In this document: piece after piece, positions 22,183-31,422 of the stretch
Position numbering within the stretch: position 1 is the first letter of the stretch
How the letters are laid out: the number at the start of each line of letters is the position of its first letter
Assembly (NCBI RefSeq): GCF_011075055.1
Contig: NC_058149.1
Coordinates: forward strand, 4,594,449 to 4,658,448
Direction: 5' to 3'
DNA: 64,000 nt
From: Mangifera indica
Taxonomy: Eukaryota > Streptophyta > Magnoliopsida > Sapindales > Anacardiaceae
Notes under the pieces: generated by a model
The model's input: the letters and a program-made list of their open reading frames with translations, nothing else
Told to the model about the DNA's origin: nothing
The model's database searches: none
Program-made: the position numbers and the translations under genes

Positions 22183-22756
22183 TCCCCCTCTCTTTAAAAT
22201 GATTTGTCCTCAAATCATCACTTTTAGTAGAACTTTTATTTTGGCATGATAACATGATTGTAACCTACAAAATATGTTAGAAAGGATCTTACACACTCCC
22301 TCACATGTTTCACTGCAACAATAAATAAATAAATGTCACTCAATCACTCGTGTTGGCACACTTTAAATTTGTTTTCGTAGTTTTGTTTATTTCCTTTTTT
22401 TTTCTTTTTTTCTTTTTTTTTTTTGGATCAATCAAGAAGACAATTAGACACCTACACAACCTAGAATTTGACTATTCCAAGGTTAATCACAAATTCAAGA
22501 ATTTGATGGAAACAAGGACACTAACACAATAATTTGATGGAAACAAGGACACTAACACAATCAAGAATTTAAGAATTTGATGGAAACAAGGACACCAAAA
22601 GACAATCAAGAATTCAAGAATTTGACGAAAACAAGGACACCAAAACACAATAAAAAAAATGAAAACGAAATCACGACTAATGAAGAAGAGAATTCCTACT
22701 CGAAAACACAAGAAAGATAGATACGAAACCTGATTCGACTCGGCTCTGATACCAAC
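22183..22756 (-). other. Element C leader with primer-binding site and minisatellite
   Basis: No gene. Primer site: reverse complement of 22742-22754 reads TGGTATCAGAGCC, complementary to the initiator tRNA-Met end, two bases from the LTR. At about 22497-22660 a unit of roughly 33-40 bp around AATTTGATGGAAACAAGGACAC is repeated four times. A T-rich run lies at 22396-22424. The 22183-22380 part resembles the sequence between pol and LTR of a related element, so a large internal deletion separates it from the leader. Confidence 0.75.
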
Positions 22757-23587
22757 TGATGTGAACGTTGACGATTTGACACAAGACCCAACACTCAAGA
22801 AGATATTTTCCCAGGATTGAATCGGTTTCGTCACGTAATTAACCTTGACCCGAATCGATATGGAATCGAACGAACCTTGATATTAAGAATGGTGAACGCC
22901 ACAAGACAAGCTTGATAAGTTCAAAGATTGTAAACTCAATAGTAAGCAATCTATTTGTGAAAAAATCAGCCAAAAAGTTTTTTTTATTCATCATGAAATG
23001 TTTTGTTTTTATAGTACAATGCCAACTTAACCCTAACTACCCATGACCCAATGGACTTCCAAACTTCCCAAGCCCATTACCTAAGTAACTACCCAAAGCA
23101 CTAATTAAATTAAAAGAAAAGATGTCACTTGGGCTCAATAAAGTCTAGCCCAATTACAAACAAGATCAAACTCATAAAACTGAAAATCCTAGATTTGGGT
23201 AAACAAAAAAACTATGAAATACGGACTGAAATGATGTTATTTGGGCCTCCAACTTGAGTTCAACCATAAAACCTCCAGGTTGTGGTTATAGAGCTTGAAA
23301 CGAGCTTCGCGTTGATATATTACAGGCCCCATAACTCTTCCCGGATCAAAAGTTATGGTCGTTCAAAGTTTGCTCGCGCATAAGCTTGGGCTTGAATCAA
23401 GTTGATCTCTCTGTTGGCTCCTTCAAGCATCCAATCATCCTTGAGTGAGCTGATCTTAGTCTTCAAGCCCTCCACGAGTCCAACTAAGGCTTGTTGCATC
23501 TTCTTAGCTCTGCTTCTCGTAATTGGCCCAATCAGAATATGTAGCGGATCTTCTTGAGGGCTCGATGCGTCTACGATGCCTCTATCA
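22757..23587 (-). repeat. 5' LTR of element C
   Basis: 831 bp; on the + strand TGATGTGAACG to ATGCCTCTATCA. Pairs with 17828-18658, same length, about 25 substitutions counted by eye. Followed by the duplication AAGAC at 23588-23592. No gene inside. Confidence 0.92.
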
Positions 23588-23738
23588 AAGACCTTGTGGG
23601 CAAAATTAGGAACTAAATTGTTATTTAGTACTACATGTCATCCACAAACTGATGGTCAAACTGAAGTTGTGATAGAACTTTAGGGCAATTATTGCCTACT
23701 ATCATAAAAAAGAATGTGAAGTCTTGAGATGAAAGTTT
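23588..23738 (+). pseudogene. B2 integrase, middle segment
   Basis: Continues the integrase core after element C: TLWAKLG-like, then the [11 protein letters not shown] block and a degraded NRTLGQLL region (one base lost near 23673; TGG to TGA near 23728). It ends at AGTTT where the solo LTR begins. Confidence 0.88.
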
Positions 23739-24832
23739 TGTAACACCCGGATTCAAGTATGTCAGTAAACTCCACTTCCAAAATTACCTTTAGAGTTGAT
23801 TTTATAACTTATTGTTTAAAGAAATTACAAAATAATTATAAAAAACTACTAAATGAGCAATAATTTTCAAATGGGGTAAAATGGTCATTTTAGAAGGATT
23901 CAAGAGACAAAGTGGGAATGAAAATTGAATGGCACACTTGAAATTATATGGTGGTGCTAAGGGTTTTTGGTAATTAACTAAGGATAAAATAGTCATTTGT
24001 GGAAAAGGTTAAGGGCAAATTGGTCCAAAAGGCTTATAAACCCATAACCTATTCATTTTCTTCTTCATTTAGCCGAGAGCCTCCATGAATTGAACTAATT
24101 TCTAAGGTAAGAAATTTAATTTTTAAGAGATGTGAAATTTAGAGTTTTGATGGATGATTATATTTTTGGTTGATTAAGGTTGCTAGGAAGAAGAAAAGAA
24201 AGAGGATAAGCTTAAATCACCTAATTACCAAGGTAAAGGTAAGAATTTCATACTTTACATACTTGAAGTAAATTTGAGTTAGGTTATTTAAATAACCTTT
24301 ACTTATATAAGTGTATAAGGTATTAGAATTAAGGTGATTTATGCTTAAATGGATAAAGAAATTCATTAGGATTCATGATGTAATTTTTGGCCATAAGGGT
24401 ATTTTAGATATTTCATATTCCTAGGGTTAGCTTTGTGGATTTTGTGTGTTGAATATATGAGAAATGATGAATTGATGAAAGAATTTGCATTAAGTTAATT
24501 TTTGCTTAATTATGTGCATGATATGTGGAATAGCCTTTGAAATTAATTTGATGCATGAGATATAAATAAATGCTTGAGAAAATAATATGATGTTTGATAA
24601 GGAGTGAAAAGAATAAGGGAAAATAATGAATGGGCATATTTCATATTATGGTTATATATGCATACATGAGGAATCATAGCATATGCATGATTCAGAAAAA
24701 AATAAAGAAAGAGGAAAAACGTTTTCTAAGTCTTGCATGTTTTTAGAAAATGGAAAACAAGTATTTTTGGTTTTATAATAACTCATATGATACAGGAAAG
24801 CAGAAAACATACTTAAAATCCTTACACGCAAG

Positions 24833-24960
24833 ATGTACTATGTGGACAGCAAAGAAAAATATCAGTTGTACTGTGTGGACAGCAAAGAAAGTTATTAGCT
24901 GTACTGTGTGGACAGCAAAGTAAAAAAGAAAAATATTAGTTATACTGTGTGGACAACAAA
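24833..24960 (+). repeat. Four-copy minisatellite in the Tekay LTR
   Basis: Units of about 30-38 bp around GTACTGTGTGGACAGCAAAG. The same array is present at 38738-38862 and 52491-52616 (reverse orientation), so it belongs to the LTR family rather than being a local event. Confidence 0.8.
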
Positions 24961-25557
24961 GAAAAAAAAAAGTAAAATATGCGTGTAAGAGAGAATTGTA
25001 CCTTGTATGGTGACTGTAAGTACTATCATATGTAGTCTAGACCGGTCACTGAAAATATTTGTAGAAAAATAAAGAAAGAGAGAGAAAGAATTAGTAAATA
25101 TTTTATGAAAGTCAATTGCATTAGAATCATACATGCAAGCCAATGTGACTGATAAATAGTTGAGAAAGATATACGATCAGAAAGTAGAAAAGTCATTACA
25201 CTCATTCATGCATAAATCATAATGAGTGAATCATATTTGTATATTAAAGAAATGAATAAATGGGTGAAAGAAGAGAATTATGATATGTGTTTAATGCGTG
25301 TTCCGTGTCAATTATTTTATATATGAAAAGCCCAGACACGCTGAGTATGGAAGACATTAGTACCGGTATGAAATACTTTAAGTGTTGAGTATGATTTTCT
25401 TACTGAACCGTGGTCGCTCACTCCGTTTAATTTAATATTTTACAGGTAAAGAGTTGCAACAAAGATTCCCGGGGAGCACTAGTGAGACATGAGGCTGAGG
25501 GAGGAAGGCACCATATTTTTGTTGATTTATATCTTTTGATGTATATGTGAATATATG

Positions 25558-25559
<2 letters not shown>

Positions 25560-25645
<86 letters not shown>
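25560..25645. repeat. TA microsatellite
   Basis: About 86 bp of uninterrupted TA. It sits at the same LTR position as shorter runs at 38581-38625 and 51908-51931. Confidence 0.95.
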
Positions 25646-25646
<1 letters not shown>

Positions 25647-25944
25647 TTGATGTACATATTGGTGGATATGTATATATATATATATGACTAGTTATGAAAA
25701 TTGGTTGTAGAGTTTTTGTGGGTGACAATTTTTATGATGGTTATTATTATGTACTTATTTTATTAATTGTGATTAAGTTGATGAAAATCTAGTCGGTTGG
25801 TAGGACTGGTTTATGTGAATTGCTAATTAGGAGTGTTACATGGCATAATTAAAAAAAAGAAAAAAATATTCCTCGGGCCCTTTAAAATAGGGGAACTCTT
25901 GCCGTTTTTCTGTAACACACCTATATTGGTTAGGAGAGGTTACA

Positions 25945-26794
25945 AGTTTCCCCCATGTAGAGTTTGCATATAATAAGGTTATGCATTCATCCATGTACTA
26001 TTCACCTTTTGAAATTATGTATGGTTTTAATCCTTTAACACCATTAGATTTATCTCTTTTACCTTCGAAAGAGCGTGTTAATTTTGATGGTGCTAAGAAG
26101 GCAGATTTTGTTCGCAATTTCCATGAGAAAGTGAGCCAAACATAGATAAAAGGAACCAACAAGTGGCGAACCAAAAGAATCAAGGGTGTAAGAAGTTGGT
26201 TTTTGAGCCTGGCGATTAGGTTTGGCTGCATTTGCGCAAAGAACAGTTTCCTCTGCAAAGGCGATCTAAACTTCACTTACGAGGAGATGGACCTTTTCAA
26301 GTTGTTGCAAGGATCATTGACAATGCATATAAATTAGATCTCCCTGGTGAGTATAATGTTAGTGCAACCTTTAATGTTTCTGACCTTCTTCCTTTTGATT
26401 ATGTAGGTGGAGATTCGAGGTCGAATCCTTTCGAGGAAGAGGGGAGTGATGCGAATGATTAAGGGATAACTTCACCAAATTCACACATGGGGAAGCATAA
26501 CAATGGAGGTTCAAATTATACTTCAATAAACACAAAGAATTTGGATCCATTGAGCTATGACAGAGGCCCAATTACACGAACAAGAGCCAAGAAGATGAAA
26601 GCAGCAATCATTGGGCTAGTTCAAAGTCATTTGGAGCTTATGGGGAAGAGTCTGAGCGAAGTCAAAGGTCAACTCATGGGCAACGACATGACAAGCATGG
26701 AGTTTAGTTCAAGACTTGTGCATTTAATTCAATTTGAAGAATTAAAAGAGCTTACTTTAACACAAGGAGTCCAAATACATGAATTGGTCTAAGG
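25945..26794 (+). pseudogene. B2 integrase C-terminus and LTR-encoded tail
   Basis: After the solo LTR: VEFAYNK, then [19 protein letters not shown], then the DNA-binding end with [24 protein letters not shown] and a stretch of the basic tail, GPITRTRAKKMKAAI, lying inside the LTR. Lesions include a small deletion near 26141 and TAG near 26217 (GDWVW context). The frame is open from 26232 to 26462 and again from 26487 to the stop at 26790. Confidence 0.88.
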
Positions 26795-27407
26795 GTAGCA
26801 AGGAGCATGTGTTGGGCATTATTCCTAAGGCTAAATTTCATAATTAGCCAAATATGCATATGGAAGCCCAAGTCACATCAATTCGGCTAGCCCTTTTGTG
26901 ATTAGTTATTATCTAGTTGGTATCCTAGTTTAATTAGGAAAGCTTGTTTAGTTATTATCTAATTGTTATTCTAGTTTAATTAGAAAGGATATTTAATTGG
27001 TATCCTAGTTTAATTAGGAAAACTTGTTTAGTTATTATTTAATTGTTATCCTAATTTAATTGGGAGAGTTCTTAGTTGTCATGAGTTGTTATTATCCTTT
27101 TTTTTAAAAGGATTTATTTCGTTTTTTAGGGTTAGAAGCAACATATATATATATATGTATTAAATTCAAGATTATGGGTAGCCTTAATTCTAATAAAAAA
27201 TTTCGAATTTCTCCAAAGTTCTTGTAAGAGTTTTCTTTGAATTCACTTCTTGAGAAAGTTGTGAATTCTTTCTTTGATAATTAGAGTTCCTTGTTGTTAG
27301 ATAACAAGAGGGTTCTAATTCTTTTGGTTTATGCTAGATAGATCTTCAGGCAAGATTCCAATAGATTGTTATAGTTCTTGTTAGATCGATCAGCAAAGGT
27401 TATATCA
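26447..27407 (+). repeat. 3' LTR of B2
   Basis: 961 bp, TGATGCGAATG to GGTTATATCA, after polypurine GAGGAAGAGGGGAG. About 26898-27065 has three to four copies of the TTAGTTATTATCTA...TTAATTAGG repeat, against about two in B1. No gene beyond the polyprotein tail. Confidence 0.9.
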
Positions 27408-28874
27408 CCAATGACGTTAGAGATAACGAAAAAAAAAGTGATAAAAAGTGCAAGTCAATAGTGATCCCTGAGAAGGTGGCGTCAAGTCGGTTGAATAATT
27501 CATTTGTGAAAAAGAAAAGAGGTTAACACCATGGGAAACTCGATGGTTAGCAACCAGTAGCAACTAGTTCTTGATGTTGGCTACATTGAAGGATAAGGAT
27601 GATGGAAATGAACCTACCTCTTGGTTTTCAAAAGAAATAATCCAATCGAAGTATTCTTTTTCTACCTCTTCCACTCCTAATCCTCCTAACAATGGAGCCA
27701 ATATTCCACCAGGCGACGGTCTAAAAGAGGTTGTTTCTAGACATCTTAATGAAGGAAATATGTGTGATCAAGCCGAAAATCCCATGGAGTCAGACTCAAA
27801 GCAAATCAATTCCTTGGAGATAACAAGATTTGGGTTTAACCTTAAGGTAGATGAGAAGGAGTTAAGGAGGAATGAAGTGAAGGTATTGCCAAGGAGTTAG
27901 AAGAAAAAGAGTGCTAAGAACAAGAGGGCATCCCCTCCTAAAATTAATAAAATCATGTATATTGCAACCTGCAATGTTAGGGTTATGAACTCCCCTTGGA
28001 AACAAAAGGAGATTGAATTGTTTTTAAAGAGCAACAAAGGTACTATAATGGGTGTGATGCGAACTCCAAAGAGCACAATGAGACCCACAAGCAAAATAAG
28101 AAATTCAAACCCCAAAAAGGCTAAATTAGATTTATATAAGCGAAAACCTTGACCTAATCTTTATTAAGAAACATGAACCAAAGGTATAAGAAAGGATTTT
28201 AATGCCGCACAAAAAGTTATCGAAAGAACCAAAGAGAAAAGAAGTCTCTCAATATTATTACTCTCATAAAAGGTCCCCTCTGTAAAAGGTTGCAAGTCTA
28301 TTTATAGCTAAAATAAAATCCTAAATAGAATAGAAATCAATAACCTAACCTATTAAATGAGCTAAAATTAAAGCATAGTCCAACCCATTACAATTATTGA
28401 CTTATTAAATAAATGATTAGGATTAAAGTAAGACATAGTTTTAACCCATCCCAAACACAAAAGATTTAAATAACACATATGCGCATGGCTTGAATTCTTC
28501 AAATATGTTATCCTTGAACTTGAATGAAGTTTTTTAAGTCATGATGTTCCTTCAAGCTTTGTGAGTTGTTTTTAGTCCAAATATCTTCAATAAGCCTATT
28601 TAAAGCTTCTCGCATCCTCTTAGCTTTAGCTTTTGTTACTATTTATATGCAATGGATCACTTGATTTTGTGTTTTCTTGATTTCTATCAAGGTGTCCTTG
28701 AAACAAGAGTTAAGAAGAATAATGCAAGGGACATAATGAAGTGAGTTTTTATTAATTGGGATCATATTGATAATTATACTGATAGTCCAGGTGGTAGATT
28801 ATGGCTGGTTTCAGACAAAGAGCAGGTTACTATAAAGAAGCTACAGACCTCCACTCAAAGCATTCATGGAGAAT
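27408..28874 (+). mobile_element. LINE-I: diverged LINE, ORF1 end and ORF2 start
   Basis: Segments 27408-28054 and 28690-28874, split by a solo LTR. The first holds a decayed ORF1 C-terminus (open at 27571-27900; FNLKVDEKELRR matches the LKVDEMDFRK of LINE-F) and the ORF2 start at 27955 (IATCNVRVMNSPWKQKEIE, the CWNVRGLN position). After the solo LTR the endonuclease continues (VLETRVKKNN, GGRLWLV) with stops, to a poly(T) at 28875. This is an older, more diverged copy than LINE-F. It hosts B2 on its left. Confidence 0.75.
28055..28689 (-). mobile_element. Solo LTR related to element C
   Basis: 635 bp; on the + strand TGATGCGAACTCC to GATTTCTATCA. The ends and the order of short motifs (TATTTATAGC, CTCTTAGCTTT, AATGGATC) resemble the C-type LTRs. 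Flanks are GGGTG and AGGTG, a 5-bp duplication with one mismatch. The LINE-I endonuclease order resumes across it. A short frame at 27955-28152 reads into it by chance. No gene. Confidence 0.75.
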
Positions 28875-29500
28875 TTTTTTTTTTTTTTGCTGAATAAGTA
28901 AGTATACAAAGATAAAAAGCCTCCCAAAAGGGTAGAAACAATCTAAGCATGGTGGACAAAGAAAGGGCCACCTACCAAACAAAAAGCTAAATGAAACTAA
29001 GACACCCTATCTCTAGAACAAGCTCTAGCTTACAGGGAAAGAAGAAACGCCAAAACAAATCCAAATAAGCCTCCTTCTCTTATCATCTATCAAGATGTTA
29101 TCATGATAGATAATAAGAGTGAGCACTAAGCAACTGACCACAATACAAACACAAAAGGCTTTATTAGTTACAAGAGCTACACACAAGTTATACAAGTAAC
29201 CACAAAATCTATACAAGTTAAAGTTTTCCAACTCATAATCCTCAGACAAAAGCATCCAACAACTGAGAGCAATCTTAGCAGCTGGAAGAGAAAAGAGGCT
29301 TCATAGCTTTAGCCAAAGAAAGAAATACAATAGAAACTATTGAAATGGAAAGACCCATCAGCAACAAGCAAAGAAAACTTAAGCAGAATTCATCCAAGAA
29401 AGTAAGAAAAACTCTCTTAGATAAAGGACCAATAATAGAAAACTCCTACAAGCATGCAAGTGCACGAAGATGAGGTCATAACAAAGGTCATCCAAGACAA
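28874..29500 (-). mobile_element. Poly(A)-tailed retrocopy of unknown origin
   Basis: The + strand shows a 12-13 base T run (28875-28887) where LINE-I stops, so a polyadenylated RNA was copied in on the minus strand. Its 3' part ends GTATACTTACTTATTCAGC before the A tail. It does not match the LINE family in this window. The only frame, 29255-29025, is 76 codons and not recognisable. I see no clear target duplication and the right edge is uncertain (29450-29560). It could be a LINE 3' UTR of another family or a processed transcript. Confidence 0.5.
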
Positions 29501-29559
29501 AAAAATGCTACTATGCCTTTTAATGGACCACTTTAGATAGCATTATATCCAACTCTAGC

Positions 29560-31422
29560 AATGTATCCTAAGGTTTATTGGTTTCTAGAAGTCCTTCTCA
29601 GGATCTAACCTAAACTCAAAAGGATTTCTGTAAGACTCAAAGTGAAAAAGAGCAATTGAAGATCAACAGGGAAGAAAAGAAGGATACCGAACTAAATTTT
29701 TTGGAAGCTAATACCCAACCTATAGTGAAGGAAGTGGATGTAGACAAAACATTGCAAGCTAGTAGAGAAGAGGAAGATAAGCTTAATGCTTCTTCTTTAA
29801 TTGTCCCATTCAACAACCAACTTAAAATAGACAAGATTGATTTAAAATCAGTCCTTGGGGGATCCATGAGCAAACATCAGAGGAAAAAGTTGGCCAAGGA
29901 AGGTAACTTCACCTATCCATATTTCTCAATAAGTATTTGCGTTTGTTGGAACATAAGGGGTCTTAATGCCCTTATTAAAAAAAAGGAGATCGAAAGTTTA
30001 TTTTCAATAAAAAAATTGATTTCATAGCTATTTTTGAAACCAAAATCAAGACCATGAACCAAGATAAGGTGTGTAGAAATGTATAGGGTGATTGGGAGAT
30101 ATTAGTAATTCAAATTTGTCTTCTAGTAGAATATGGATTGGGTCAAATAATAGGGCCATAAAGGTTAACATTGTGGAAAAAACAGCCCAATTAATTCATT
30201 ATGAGGTGTGGCTTGTAAAAGAAAACACCAAGATTTTCATTACTTTTTTTTATGGGTGCAATCAAATAATAGAGAGAAAGAGCCTTTAAGGGAATATTAT
30301 GAGGTTATCAGAGAGTAATCAAGATGTCCTGTGGTTGGTGGTAGGGGATTTCAATGTCATTAGAAGTAATATTGAGAAGGTTGGTGGTACCCAATGGGGA
30401 GACACTTATTGAGAAGATTTGAATAATTGTTGTAAGGAAGCTAACCTAGATGACCTGCGATTTTTGGGTTGTTTCTATACCTGGAGCAATTGTAGTGAAG
30501 GGGGTAGAAAAATTACAAGTAAGTTGGATGGGGCTCTTGTCAATGACTCTTGGAAAAATTCCTTTCCCAATTCAATGGCCAACTTCCACATTCTTCAATT
30601 TCAGACCCATCTCCTTACATCATTGATTATGGAACCCTTGAGAATCAAAGGAAAATTCCTTTTAAATTCTTCAATATGTGGACTCTTCATGATAAATTCC
30701 TAGATATTGTTAAGGAAGCTTAGGAAGAGGACTATGAAGGCAGCCCCAAGTTTAACCTTGTTAATAAGTTTAAAAATCTCAAAGGTGTTCTTAGATCCCT
30801 CAACAAGAAAAAATATGGGTAGATTTCAAAAAGAGTGGTTGAAGGAAGACTTGCCTTGGATGATACTCAAAATAGACTCCAACAACACCCACTTAGTGAT
30901 GACCCGATCTAAGAAGAGTTTGTTAGGAGAAATAAGCTTCATCATCTTTGTTCGGTGGAAGAACGTTTAGCAAGGCAAAAGGCTAAAGCTTATTGGCTTA
31001 AATAGGGCAGCCAAAACACAAATTATTTCTTCAAATGCATTAAAGGTTGTAGAAACATCAATGTAATTAGTGGTATTATGATTGAGGATGGCTCTTCCAC
31101 CAATAAGATGGATAATGTAAAAGCAATTTTTATGGAATCCTTCAAAACCGTCCTTAACAGTTCACTTGCCTCAAATATTTCTCTTGAAGACTTCAATGAG
31201 CTGATCAAGTATAGAATCCCATAAGAGATTGCGGATCAGATGAAAAGAGACGTTGAGGAAGAAAGATCAAAAACACCATTTTCTCCATAGATGATAATAG
31301 GGCTCTAGGTCTAGATAGGTATAGTGCTTTATTCTTTAAGGTGCTTGGAATGTTGTAGGAAATGACATGATCAAAGCTATAAAGCACTTGTTCTCCATAG
31401 GTTTCCTTCTTAAAGAGGTACA
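29560..31422 (+). mobile_element. LINE-D: diverged LINE, ORF1 end and ORF2 N-terminal half
   Basis: ORF1 end at 29637-29910 (PFNNQLKIDKIDLK, KHQRKKLAKE) is followed by ORF2 endonuclease (CVCWNIRGLNALIKKKEIE near 29940, GDFNVIRSNIEK near 30345, NNCCKEANLDDLRFLGCFYTWS near 30419) and the start of RT (KAIKHLFSIGFLLKEV ending at 31422). Frameshifts and stops are frequent (for example 30027, 30703, 30970). It is cut at 31422 by the poly(T) of LINE-C; its 3' half lies right of the window. The left edge is approximate. Confidence 0.8.
29937..31420 (+). pseudogene. LINE-D ORF2 remnant (endonuclease and RT start)
   Basis: Endonuclease motifs are in several frames: 30092-30289 (SSRIWIGSNN), 30419-30703 (NNCCKEANLDDL, ITSKLDGALVND). 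A linker with ERLARQKAKAYWL precedes an RT start near 30960-31420. At least five frame changes and several stops. It is older than LINE-F and is not a working gene. Confidence 0.8.

Larger units (their letters stand above)
17828..23587 (-). mobile_element. Element C: composite Ty3/gypsy retrotransposon with three LTRs
   Basis: Reading on the minus strand: 5' LTR (23587-22757), tRNA-iMet primer site, leader with a minisatellite, a polypurine tract, an extra internal LTR (22182-21356), a remnant of a primer site, pol without gag or protease (21355-18670), polypurine tract (18671-18659), 3' LTR (18658-17828). The outer LTRs are both 831 bp and differ at about 25 sites by eye (near 3%). AAGAC flanks the whole unit, so it appears to have inserted as one piece. 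Pol is of the same group as families A and B. Confidence 0.85.
23739..25944 (+). mobile_element. Solo LTR of a Tekay/Del-type element
   Basis: About 2.2 kb, TGTAACACCCGG to GAGAGGTTACA. It matches in reverse the LTRs of the Tekay element at 38326-40034 and 51655-53787. AGTTT flanks both sides (23734-23738 and 25945-25949) and the B2 integrase resumes at once, so this is a complete LTR left by recombination between the two LTRs of an inserted element. It contains a minisatellite (24833-24960) and a long TA run (25560-25645). No gene; the short minus-strand frame over the TA run is an artefact. Confidence 0.92.
15889..27407 (+). mobile_element. B2: Ty3/gypsy element (family B), interrupted by element C and a Tekay-type solo LTR
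   Basis: Segments 15889-17827, 23588-23738 and 25945-27407. RT begins at 15889 after the LINE-G poly(A). Integrase is broken at 17827 by element C and again at 23738 by the solo LTR; both breaks carry exact 5-bp duplications and the integrase order resumes correctly. The 3' LTR ends at 27407 (TATATCA) against LINE-I, where CCAAT (27408-27412) would be the duplication. Confidence 0.9.

Noticed and set aside
22497..22660. CRISPR-like array
   Set aside because: Few, unevenly spaced, near-adjacent repeats in a plant retrotransposon leader; simply a minisatellite.
22487..22834. Minus-strand frame spanning LTR and leader of element C
   Set aside because: Reads through an LTR border and a minisatellite; the similar frame at 21474 has the same LTR-derived start, so it is LTR sequence, not protein.
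25432..25728. Minus-strand frame over the TA microsatellite
   Set aside because: Consists of alternating Ile/Tyr from a TA run inside a solo LTR; not coding.
29025..29255. 76-codon frame in the poly(A) retrocopy as a gene
   Set aside because: No recognisable domain, no conserved context; likely chance in a T-rich untranslated region.
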